64,000 nt of DNA, from the NCBI RefSeq assembly GCF_002399615.1, contig NZ_DHDZ01000038.1, positions 83,587 to 147,586 on the forward strand, written 5' to 3'. The notes beneath the pieces are model-generated. The model worked only from the letters and a program-made list of their open reading frames with translations. It had not been told where the DNA came from and searched no databases. Both the position numbers and the translations under genes were made by a program. This document shows, one piece after another, positions 1-7,959 of this stretch (position 1 is its first letter; the number at the start of each line of letters is the position of its first letter). This DNA is from Pedobacter sp. UBA4863 (GTDB lineage Bacteria; Bacteroidota; Bacteroidia; Sphingobacteriales; Sphingobacteriaceae).

Positions 1-334
1 GACGCCAGCGTGTGATTTTTCATGGGTTGGCGTCCACGCCAACGCTTTTTTTTCTACCGTTTGGTGTCCTCTCCAAACGGAAAGAACAAAAACTTATTTC
101 GGTGGGTGGGGACACCCACCGATAGACTAATTAGCGCAAAAGTAACCTCGCCATTTCTGCCTTTAATGGAAAAACTATTAACTTCGGCTTTAAGTAATTA
201 CCACCAAAAACACTTAACCTGTTGGCGCTAACAAACTCTAGCACCATCTTCAATAACTTTCAACATTGTACTTTTAACTTTAATAAGCGCCTTGCTTTTA
301 CTATTTTTGAACCTTTAAAAACAAGGAGAAAGAT
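1..334. repeat. Intergenic cluster of three constant-apex hairpins
   Basis: This non-coding stretch before pcrA holds three inverted repeats in a row: 26-43 (8-bp stem), 57-80 (8-bp stem CCGTTTGG/CCAAACGG) and 100-121 (9-bp stem CGGTGGGTG/CACCCACCG). The tips read TCCA, TGTCCTCT and TGGGGACA, so the stems differ while the apex of the last two is related. Two hairpins at 15515-15577 have the same type of apex. A short open frame across 22-231 simply reads through the hairpins and is not a gene. Nothing else is recognisable up to the pcrA ribosome site. Confidence 0.75.
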
Positions 335-2629
335 TTGGATTATTTAGCAGGATTAAACCCACAACAAAGAGCAGCAGTAGAGAATACCGAAGGACCGGTA
401 ATGATTGTGGCTGGTGCAGGTTCGGGAAAAACGAGGGTAATTACCTATCGTGTGGCACACTTGATACAAAAAGGCGTTGATCCGTTTAACATTTTGGTGC
501 TCACCTTTACCAACAAAGCCAGTAAGGAGATGCGTGAGCGTATCGAAAAAGTGGTGGGTGCCGAAGCTAAAAGTATTTGGATGGGAACTTTCCACTCGGT
601 TTTTGCTAAAATTTTACGTGTAGAGGCCGAGAAAATTGGCTACCCCAGCAATTTTACCACTTACGATACCGACGATTGTAAAAGCTTGATCCGTACCATT
701 CTTAAAGAAATGCAACTGGATGATAAGCTTTATGCGGCAAACATCGTTTATAACCGTATTTCTCAAGCAAAAAATAATTTAATTTCTGTTGCAGAATATA
801 TTAACAACCCTACCATACAAGCAGAAGACATTGGTAATAAAAGGCCTTTATTGGGGCAGATTTACGAAACCTATGCCAAACGTTGCTACAAAGCTGGGGC
901 AATGGATTTTGATGATCTATTGTTCAAAACCAACGTATTGCTCAGAAAACATCCAGAGGTACTGAACAAGTACCAGCACAAGTTTAAATACATCATGGTA
1001 GATGAGTATCAGGATACCAACCATTCGCAATACACCATTGTTAAAAAACTAGCTGCAGCACACGAAAATTTATGTGTAGTGGGCGACGATGCGCAAAGTA
1101 TCTACGCTTTCCGTGGCGCAAACATTCAGAATATCTTAAATGTAGAACGCGATTACCCCGATTTAAAGGTTTACAAATTGGAGCAAAACTATCGTTCTAC
1201 ACAAAATATTGTTGAAGTTGCCAATAGCATCATTGCCAACAACAAAAACCAATTAGAGAAAAAGGTATTCTCGGCCAATGAACAAGGCGATAAAATTAAA
1301 ATATCAAGAGCTTTTACCGATAACGAAGAAGGTAAATTAGTGGCCGAAGCCATTGTACAAGAACGCACTGGAAATGGTTTAAATTATACCGATTTCGCTA
1401 TTCTTTACCGTACTAACGCACAAAGCAGGGCTATGGAAGAGGCTTTACGTAAGTTAAATGTTCCCTACAAAATTTACGGCGGACTATCGTTCTATCAACG
1501 TAAGGAAATTAAAGATTTAATTGCCTATTTCCGCTTAACGTTTAACCCTGCAGATGAAGAAGCACTGAAACGGATCATCAATTACCCTCGTAGAGGCTTG
1601 GGCGATACCACCTTAGAAAAAGTAGCTGTAGCGGCAAACGAACACAACATCACCATGTGGGAAGTGATTTGCACCCCCCACCAATATTTAGGCGGCCGCG
1701 TACCCAACCAACTGAATGATTTTGCCATGATGATTAAAGCATTTGCGGCAGAATCTAACAAACTAGATGCCTACGAAACAGCTTTGTACATTGCACAACA
1801 TTCGGGCATTTTAAAAGAACTGCATAGCGATGATAGTGTAGAAGGCAGAGCTCGTTACGAAAATATCCAAGAGCTACTGAACGGTATTAAGGAATTTGCC
1901 GAACGTGAAGATATTGAAGACCGCAGTTTGGCCATTTTTATGCAAGATGTAGCTTTGTTAACCAACGATGATAAAGATAAGGACAAAGATGCCGACACAG
2001 TTTCGTTAATGACCATTCACTCGGCCAAAGGCTTAGAGTTTAAAAACGTGTTTGTGGTTGGTTTAGAGGAAAATCTTTTCCCATCGCAAATGTCGTTAAC
2101 TTCGAGAACTGATTTAGAGGAAGAACGTCGTTTGTTCTACGTAGCCATTACCCGAGCAGAGAAAAAACTGACTTTAACCTATGCTACTTCTCGTTACCGC
2201 TGGGGCACCTTAACCTCTTGCGAACCGAGCCGTTTTATTAACGAGATTAATCCTAAATATTTAGAGCTAGATGCAATTAAGGCCGCTAAACCTAGTTTTA
2301 GCAGCGGCGGATTTGATACCGAACGTAGAACTTGGAGCCAGCAGAGAGAACTATCGCAAAAAGCAGATGCCCAACAAACTGCGTTTAAACCAAAGCCAAG
2401 GCCCACCACTTCTATCCTACCCAAAGCTCACGTACCAAGTGCCGGTTTTATGCCAAGTCCGGCAAACGAGTTTCAAAATGGCATGGAAGTAGAGCATGAG
2501 AAATTTGGCTTCGGTAAAATTGTGCAATTAGAAGGACGACTGCCCGATGTAAAGGCCACCGTATTTTTCCAAGGTTTAGGCAATAAGCAATTGTTGTTAA
2601 AGTTTGCGAAATTGAGGATTGTGAAGTAA
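335..2629 (+). CDS. pcrA: ATP-dependent DNA helicase PcrA/UvrD
   Basis: This is a superfamily 1A 3'-5' DNA helicase of 764 residues, acting in nucleotide excision repair and in clearing proteins from DNA. The Walker A motif AGAGSGKT is at residues 26-33 and the Walker B region VDEYQDTN begins near residue 222. Further helicase motifs include QNYRST, the SLMTIHSAKGLEF block and YVAITRAEKKL. The C-terminus (about 705-764) has the small Tudor-like domain typical of PcrA, with EHEKFGFGKIVQLEG. The start is TTG at 335, preceded by a good AGGAG at 324-328, with no in-frame ATG nearby. It is transcribed alone. The family is certain; PcrA versus UvrD naming is a matter of convention. Confidence 0.97.
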   Translation: MDYLAGLNPQQRAAVENTEGPVMIVAGAGSGKTRVITYRVAHLIQKGVDPFNILVLTFTNKASKEMRERIEKVVGAEAKSIWMGTFHSVFAKILRVEAEKIGYPSNFTTYDTDDCKSLIRTILKEMQLDDKLYAANIVYNRISQAKNNLISVAEYINNPTIQAEDIGNKRPLLGQIYETYAKRCYKAGAMDFDDLLFKTNVLLRKHPEVLNKYQHKFKYIMVDEYQDTNHSQYTIVKKLAAAHENLCVVGDDAQSIYAFRGANIQNILNVERDYPDLKVYKLEQNYRSTQNIVEVANSIIANNKNQLEKKVFSANEQGDKIKISRAFTDNEEGKLVAEAIVQERTGNGLNYTDFAILYRTNAQSRAMEEALRKLNVPYKIYGGLSFYQRKEIKDLIAYFRLTFNPADEEALKRIINYPRRGLGDTTLEKVAVAANEHNITMWEVICTPHQYLGGRVPNQLNDFAMMIKAFAAESNKLDAYETALYIAQHSGILKELHSDDSVEGRARYENIQELLNGIKEFAEREDIEDRSLAIFMQDVALLTNDDKDKDKDADTVSLMTIHSAKGLEFKNVFVVGLEENLFPSQMSLTSRTDLEEERRLFYVAITRAEKKLTLTYATSRYRWGTLTSCEPSRFINEINPKYLELDAIKAAKPSFSSGGFDTERRTWSQQRELSQKADAQQTAFKPKPRPTTSILPKAHVPSAGFMPSPANEFQNGMEVEHEKFGFGKIVQLEGRLPDVKATVFFQGLGNKQLLLKFAKLRIVK

Positions 2630-3132
2630 GTGTTCGGTTTTTTGGATGTTTAGTTGGTTAAACTACCAAGCCGTCATTTCGAACGTAGAGAGAAATCTAG
2701 CAAGTGATAGCTGTTTTTTTTTGCTATTTGGGAAACTTTTCACCATTCATACGTTCTTTCGACTAAGAATGGAAAGAATTGAAAATAAATCTAACTAAAT
2801 GTGAACTTAATCATAAAGCTAGATTTATCTTCGTTGTACCTCCTTACCGAAACGACGTAGCATGTACGGGCAATGCAAAAAACTATAACGTTAGTAACGT
2901 ATCACGTAAAACTTTCCTATATTTGCAACAACAGGCCATTCCGGTGAATTTCATAATTGAAAACATCTTTGGGAGTTTAGGGTTTTCCCTTTGTCTATAA
3001 CTTCTGTTTCAATTATTTCATAATGGTTTAACCTAAGCTAATTAATTTTACAATTAGTATAATTTGTTTTAACCATTAAGTAATGATATCTTAAGATTTG
3101 AATGGTTGAATTATACGTAACATTTAAAGAAA
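2630..3132 (+). promoter_or_regulatory. Intergenic region with repeat half-element and a long leader
   Basis: This 503-bp gap has no convincing gene. At 2672-2698 lies the left half of a dispersed repeat that begins CGTCATTTCGAA and ends GAGAAATCT; its right half is too degenerate to call. An exact Bacteroidota -7 element TATATTTG is at 2918-2925, but no clear -33 TTG lies at the usual distance. If it works, it would give the DUF4290-murA transcript a leader of about 200 nt. The open frame 2779-3000 crosses this promoter and has no family resemblance, so I do not call it. Confidence 0.45.
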
Positions 3133-3804
3133 ATGAATTTCGATTATAACACCACCAGAAGCGAATTAATTCTGGCCGAATACGGGCGTAATGTACAAAA
3201 TATGGTAAAGTACATCATTACCTTGCCAACCAAAGAAGAACGCAATAAATATGCACAAGCAGTTATCGATTTAATGGGCTTTTTAAATCCGCACCTACGC
3301 GATGTGGCCGATTTTAAGCACAAACTTTGGGATCATTTACACATCATTTCTAACTATCAAATTGATGTAGATAGCCCCTACCCTAAGCCTACGCCAGAAA
3401 CCAAAGAGGTTAAACCTGCACATATTGGCTACCCTCAACAGAAAATAAAATATAAGCATTATGGCAAAACCGTTGAAAAACTGATTGCCAATGCCATGGA
3501 AGAGCAAAATCCGGAGCGTAAAGCAGCAATGGTACAAGGCATTGCTAATTTCATGAAAATGGCCTATGTGCAATGGAATAAAGACAATGTGGCCGACGAA
3601 GTAATCCTTAAAAACTTAAGTGAGCTTTCTGGAGGTGCCTTAGCACTGGAAGAAAACGTAAACTTGCAAAAAGTAGAGTTCAGAAACCAGAACAACCGAC
3701 AAAACAACAATAATCGCGGACGCCAGAACAACAATAAAAACCGTCAGAACAATAACAACAATAACCGTCAGCGCAACAATAATAACAACAAACAAAGACA
3801 TTAA
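3133..3804 (+). CDS. DUF4290 family protein with Asn-rich tail
   Basis: This 223-residue protein matches the DUF4290 family, conserved and so far uncharacterised in Bacteroidota. The folded part spans roughly residues 1-180 and contains the typical YGRNVQNMVKYIITLP and LRDVADFKHKLWDHLHIIS segments. Residues from about 181 to the end are a low-complexity tail of Asn, Arg, Gln and Lys, built on repeats such as NNNNRQ. The tail is very basic and could bind RNA or another polyanion, but that is inference. There is no signal peptide, so it is probably cytoplasmic. It lies 30 bp upstream of murA on the same strand and is probably co-transcribed with it. Function unknown. Confidence 0.85.
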   Translation: MNFDYNTTRSELILAEYGRNVQNMVKYIITLPTKEERNKYAQAVIDLMGFLNPHLRDVADFKHKLWDHLHIISNYQIDVDSPYPKPTPETKEVKPAHIGYPQQKIKYKHYGKTVEKLIANAMEEQNPERKAAMVQGIANFMKMAYVQWNKDNVADEVILKNLSELSGGALALEENVNLQKVEFRNQNNRQNNNNRGRQNNNKNRQNNNNNNRQRNNNNNKQRH

Positions 3805-3834
3805 CCTTCCCCATAAGGCAAAAATCAATATAGA

Positions 3835-5160
3835 ATGAATGCATTTGAAATTATAGGCGGTAAAAAGCTAAAGGGCGAAATCATCCCTCAAGGCGCCAAG
3901 AACGAAGCTTTACAAATATTATCGGCCGTTTTATTAACGGAAGAAAAAATTACCATCAGCAATATTCCTGATATTAAAGATGTAAATAAATTAATTGAGC
4001 TTTTAGGTGACTTAGGCGTAACAGTAGAGCGTTTAAGTAAAGACACTTACACGTTCGAAGCGAAAAACATCAACCTGGATTTCTTCCAATCGGATGTTTT
4101 TAAAGCAAAAGGTGGTGGTTTAAGAGGTTCTATCATGATTGTAGGCCCGCTTTTGGCACGTTTTGGCAAAGCTGCTATCCCCAAACCAGGAGGCGATAAA
4201 ATTGGCCGCCGTAGGTTAGACACGCATTTCTTAGGCTTCGAAAAACTAGGTGCAAAATTTGTTTACGATCAAAAGAAAGAATTTTTTAATGTAGATGCCA
4301 CCAACTTAAAAGGCACTTACATCTTGCTAGACGAAGCTTCGGTAACAGGTACAGCAAACATTGTAATGGCAGCAGTTTTAGCTAAAGGAACTACCACCAT
4401 CTATAACGCTGCTTGCGAACCCTACTTACAACAATTATGTAAGATGTTGAACCGTATGGGTGCTAAAATTAGCGGCATTGGCTCTAACTTATTAACCATA
4501 GAAGGCGTTAAAAAATTAGGTGGCACCGAACACCGAATGCTGCCAGACATGATTGAAATTGGTTCTTTCATTGGTTTAGCAGCAATGACCGAGTCGGAAA
4601 TTACCATCAAAGATGTACAGTACGATGAGCTAGGCGTAATTCCTGAAGTTTTCAAGAAATTAGGCATTAAATTAGAGCGTCGTGGCGATGATATATACAT
4701 CCCCTCTCAAAAACATTATGTAATCGATACTTTTATAGATGGTTCTATTTTAACCATTGCCGATTCGCCTTGGCCTGGTTTTACCCCAGATTTATTGAGT
4801 ATCGTATTAGTAGTGGCATCGCAAGCGAGAGGTTCTGTTTTAATACACCAAAAAATGTTCGAAAGCCGTTTGTTCTTTGTAGATAAACTGATTGACATGG
4901 GCGCACAAATTATCCTTTGCGATCCGCACCGTGCAACCGTAAATGGTATCGACAAAAAATACAAATTGCGTGGTATCAGCATGACTTCGCCAGACATCAG
5001 GGCCGGAGTTTCGCTATTAATCGCAGCCCTTTCTGCCGAAGGTAAATCTACCATTTACAACATTGAACAAATTGAGCGTGGCTATCAAGATATCGACACC
5101 CGTTTACGTGCCTTAGGTGCGCAAATTAAACGTATAGACGGCGCAGGGCCTAGTCATTAA
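3835..5160 (+). CDS. murA: UDP-N-acetylglucosamine 1-carboxyvinyltransferase MurA
   Basis: MurA transfers enolpyruvate from phosphoenolpyruvate to UDP-GlcNAc, the first committed step of peptidoglycan synthesis in the cytoplasm. The 441-residue length is slightly longer than the usual 418-430. The N-terminal GGKKLKGEIIPQGAKNEAL carries the conserved Lys-Asn pair (K22, N23). The active-site loop reads PKPGGDKIGRRR, with Asp121 where most MurA have the Cys that fosfomycin alkylates. The same Cys-to-Asp exchange is known in Mycobacterium tuberculosis and Chlamydia, where it gives fosfomycin insensitivity, so that is predicted here. It follows the DUF4290 gene by 30 bp and ends in an intrinsic terminator at 5211-5244. 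Confidence 0.97.
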   Translation: MNAFEIIGGKKLKGEIIPQGAKNEALQILSAVLLTEEKITISNIPDIKDVNKLIELLGDLGVTVERLSKDTYTFEAKNINLDFFQSDVFKAKGGGLRGSIMIVGPLLARFGKAAIPKPGGDKIGRRRLDTHFLGFEKLGAKFVYDQKKEFFNVDATNLKGTYILLDEASVTGTANIVMAAVLAKGTTTIYNAACEPYLQQLCKMLNRMGAKISGIGSNLLTIEGVKKLGGTEHRMLPDMIEIGSFIGLAAMTESEITIKDVQYDELGVIPEVFKKLGIKLERRGDDIYIPSQKHYVIDTFIDGSILTIADSPWPGFTPDLLSIVLVVASQARGSVLIHQKMFESRLFFVDKLIDMGAQIILCDPHRATVNGIDKKYKLRGISMTSPDIRAGVSLLIAALSAEGKSTIYNIEQIERGYQDIDTRLRALGAQIKRIDGAGPSH

Positions 5161-5210
5161 CATTTACGATATTATTAGAAAAACAACACTAACATTCATC
5201 GTATCAATAA

Positions 5211-5244
5211 AAACCACTTTGGCAGCCGTTAAAGTGGTTTTTTT
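5211..5244 (+). terminator. Intrinsic terminator after murA
   Basis: The perfect 10-bp stem AAACCACTTT/AAAGTGGTTT encloses a 10-nt loop and runs into seven T residues. It lies 51 bp past the murA stop codon. Confidence 0.9.
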
Positions 5245-5348
5245 ATGCCTATTAAATGAACTGTCTGTACGAAAACCTCCTGAGAGAAAGTTTCAATGGT
5301 TTAGCAAATAATTAAGTTAAATTTTGTTAATACAATGTCTTAAAAAAG

Positions 5349-5377
5349 TCGTCTTTAGGGGATTTAGGGGTTAATAA
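5349..5377. repeat. CCCCTAAATCCCC-family repeat, single arm
   Basis: The stretch contains TTTAGGGGATTTAGGGG, the same word found in the longer palindrome at 28015-28096. Only one arm is present here, between the murA terminator and mqnC. Confidence 0.7.
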
Positions 5378-5390
5378 CTATCTTTACTGC

Positions 5391-6515
5391 ATGAACACCG
5401 AAGAATTACTACAAAGAGCCTTAAACTTCGACTTTTTAACCAAAGAAGAAGGTATCTTTTTATATCACCACGCTAGTACTGCCGAATTGGCCTATGTAGC
5501 AAACGAGTTGAGAAAAATACAGGTTCCGAGTGGTAAAGTTACTTGGCAAATTGACCGTAATGTAAACACTACTAACGTTTGTATTGCCAATTGTAAATTC
5601 TGTAATTTCTTCCGCCGCCCCGGGCACGACGAAAGCTACATTACCGATATAGAAACTTACAAAGTTAAAATTGAGGAGACTTTCCGTTACGGTGGCGACC
5701 AGTTGTTATTGCAAGGCGGGCATCATCCAGATTTAGGCTTGGCGTTTTACACCAATCTTTTCAAACAACTAAAAGAGCTTTATCCCGATTTAAAATTGCA
5801 TGCTTTAGGTCCGCCAGAAATTGCCCATGTAGCTAAATTAGAAGGTTTATCGCACACCGAAGTATTAAAAGCTTTAAAAGAAGCTGGTCTAGATTCGCTT
5901 CCGGGCGCTGGCGCAGAGATATTAAACGATAGGGTAAGGAGATTAATTTCCAAGGGCAAATGCGGTGGCCAAGAATGGTTAGATGTTATGCGTGCTTGTC
6001 ACCAATTAGACATTACCACCTCTGCCACCATGATGTTTGGCCATATAGAAACCATTGAAGAGCGTTTTGAACATTTGGTTTGGATACGCGAGGTACAAAG
6101 CGAAAAACCTGCCAATGCCAACGGCTTTTTGGCCTTTATTCCTTGGCCTTTCCAAGACGACGGCACTTTATTGAAACGTTTACGTGGAATTAGCAATAAC
6201 GTAACCGGCGACGAATATGTGCGCATGATAGCTTTAAGCCGTATCATGCTGCCAAACGTAAAAAATACACAAGCAAGTTGGTTAACCGTTGGTAAGGCTG
6301 TAGCTCAGCTTTGCTTACATGCTGGCGCTAACGATTTTGGCTCTATCATGATCGAAGAAAACGTAGTTTCTGCTGCCGGTGCACCACATCGTTTTACTGC
6401 AAAAGGTATTCAAACCGCTATTAAAGAGGCTGGTTTTGAACCCCAATTGCGTGGGCAAAAATACAACTACAGAGAATTGCCTGCCGAGTTAGAAGATCAA
6501 GTAATTACTTATTAA
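5391..6515 (+). CDS. mqnC: Cyclic dehypoxanthinyl futalosine synthase MqnC
   Basis: MqnC is a radical SAM enzyme that cyclises dehypoxanthine futalosine in the futalosine route to menaquinone. The 374-residue protein has the 4Fe-4S motif CX3CX2C at Cys64, Cys68 and Cys71 (CIANCKFC). This is followed by the MqnC-typical QLLLQGGHHPDL and GPPEIAH segments and, near the C-terminus, AGANDFGSIMIEENVVSAAGA. No other futalosine genes lie next to it, as is common in Bacteroidota. The start ATG at 5391 gives the expected N-terminus. The related family MqnE is less likely given the QGGHHPDL segment and overall length. Confidence 0.93.
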   Translation: MNTEELLQRALNFDFLTKEEGIFLYHHASTAELAYVANELRKIQVPSGKVTWQIDRNVNTTNVCIANCKFCNFFRRPGHDESYITDIETYKVKIEETFRYGGDQLLLQGGHHPDLGLAFYTNLFKQLKELYPDLKLHALGPPEIAHVAKLEGLSHTEVLKALKEAGLDSLPGAGAEILNDRVRRLISKGKCGGQEWLDVMRACHQLDITTSATMMFGHIETIEERFEHLVWIREVQSEKPANANGFLAFIPWPFQDDGTLLKRLRGISNNVTGDEYVRMIALSRIMLPNVKNTQASWLTVGKAVAQLCLHAGANDFGSIMIEENVVSAAGAPHRFTAKGIQTAIKEAGFEPQLRGQKYNYRELPAELEDQVITY

Positions 6516-6588
6516 GCTTAAAATGAAAAGGCAAAAGTAAGCAGTGCTTCGCCCTTAAACATAACGCAAATTAAAAACAGACATCACT

Positions 6589-7095
6589 ATGAAAAAAACC
6601 ACTTTAATTTGCTTAGCGCTACTTATTTCGGCCGTTTCTTTTGCACAAAAGAATTGGGTTAAACAGAAATTAACTAACCGTTTTACGGTATCGTTCCCAG
6701 CTGCCCCTTTAAAAACTGCAGGTACTACTTTTGCTTTAAAAGACATCACAAGCAACAACATTTTCACGGCAACTTATAGTTTCATTGCACAAAACCTAAA
6801 AATCAATCAAAAAGCATTTAACAAACTGGTTACCACCAACGAGTTTGCAAGCGAATTTTTAAATAGCTTACAAACTACATTGGCAGGCTACAACCTAGAA
6901 CAGGTAAAAATTAAACAGTATAAAAACTACGTTAGCTATTTAACAGAAGGCAAAAACGAAGAGGAAAAGAAAGCTATTTTTATGCACATCATTTTTGTTG
7001 ATGGCATTTATTATAGCCTTTCTGTTATAGTTCCTGATGGGCAAAGCTTTCAAAACAAAGAAATCTTTCTAAGCTCATTTCAAATTAGCAAGTAA
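6589..7095 (+). CDS. Secreted protein of unknown function
   Basis: This 168-residue protein begins with a clear signal peptide (MKKTTLICLALLISAVSFAQ) with cleavage likely after SFA. The mature part is a small soluble domain with the pattern KLTNRFTVSFPAAP near its start and FVDGIYYSLSVIVPDG near its end. That pattern resembles periplasmic proteins that I cannot name precisely. There are no cysteines for a lipobox and no membrane segments after the signal. It sits 73 bp after mqnC and 81 bp before the LytTR regulator, on the same strand. Function unknown. Confidence 0.7.
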   Translation: MKKTTLICLALLISAVSFAQKNWVKQKLTNRFTVSFPAAPLKTAGTTFALKDITSNNIFTATYSFIAQNLKINQKAFNKLVTTNEFASEFLNSLQTTLAGYNLEQVKIKQYKNYVSYLTEGKNEEEKKAIFMHIIFVDGIYYSLSVIVPDGQSFQNKEIFLSSFQISK

Positions 7096-7176
7096 CATTT
7101 TTTACTTCTAACCTTTCTATTTCCAATCAATTTTCTCATTTAGTGTATTTTTTGATAAATTGAACCAAACTAAAAT

Positions 7177-7959
7177 ATGGTAACACTAAATACAATTATT
7201 GTTGACGATGAAGAATTTGCACGTTCTTCATTATATTTTCTGTTACAAGAAAACTGTACCAATATAAACATTTGCGGCATTGCCAAATCTGTTGCCGATG
7301 CTAGAACGCTCTTACAAAACCATGAGGTACATTTAATTTTCTTAGATATTGCCATGCCAGGCGAAAACGGTTTTTCATTAATTCCGCAAGCACAAGAAGC
7401 TAATGCAACGGTAATTTTTACGACCGCTTACGACCAATATGCACTAAAGGCCATTAAAGCAAATGCCCTAGATTATCTTTTAAAGCCCATTGATATTGAA
7501 GAGCTTATTGCTGCCGTAGAGAAAGCAAAAAAACAGCAATTACTTAACCATGCTTTTAATAGGAATAACAACCTTGGAAATTTAGCCGCAGACCTTAAAG
7601 AGCAAAAAGGAGTAAACAGATTAACCTTACCCAGTGGTCAAGGTCACCGTTTAGTGGATATAGAAGATATTATTCATATAGAAGCAGACAGTAATTATTC
7701 TATCTTCCATTTAAAAAATGCCGAAAAAATCACAGTTTCTAAAGTTTTAAAAGATTATGAAGAAATCTTGCCCGAAGCCCGTTTTGTAAGAATACATAAA
7801 TCGAGCATTGTAAACTTAAAATATGTGAAAGAATACAACAACAAAAATGGCTTAACACTATTATTATCAAACGGCGAAAACATTGTAGTATCTCGTCGTA
7901 GGGCCAGCGATTTTTTTGACAAAATTAAAACCTTTAGTCAATTACAAAGTGAAAAATAG
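7177..7959 (+). CDS. LytTR-family response regulator
   Basis: This is a DNA-binding response regulator of 260 residues. The N-terminal receiver domain (about 4-120) has the acidic pair Asp10-Asp11, the phosphoacceptor Asp57 in FLDIAMPGENG and the conserved Lys103 in LLKPID. A LytTR DNA-binding domain follows at about 150-250, with IEADSNYSIFHL and FVRIHKSSIVNLKYV. Its end overlaps the start of the sensor kinase downstream by 11 bp, so the two are a co-translated pair. The regulator precedes the kinase. Target genes cannot be read from the window. Confidence 0.95.
   Translation: MVTLNTIIVDDEEFARSSLYFLLQENCTNINICGIAKSVADARTLLQNHEVHLIFLDIAMPGENGFSLIPQAQEANATVIFTTAYDQYALKAIKANALDYLLKPIDIEELIAAVEKAKKQQLLNHAFNRNNNLGNLAADLKEQKGVNRLTLPSGQGHRLVDIEDIIHIEADSNYSIFHLKNAEKITVSKVLKDYEEILPEARFVRIHKSSIVNLKYVKEYNNKNGLTLLLSNGENIVVSRRRASDFFDKIKTFSQLQSEK

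Noticed and set aside
22..231. Open frame of 69 codons at the left edge
   Set aside because: It reads through three hairpins and has no ribosome site or recognisable protein pattern.
2779..3000. Open frame of 73 codons before the DUF4290 gene
   Set aside because: It crosses an exact promoter element and has no plausible start context or protein-like composition.
7916..7948. Upstream TTG start for the sensor kinase
   Set aside because: It would place eleven extra residues before the signal peptide and overlap the regulator gene more; GTG at 7949 fits better.
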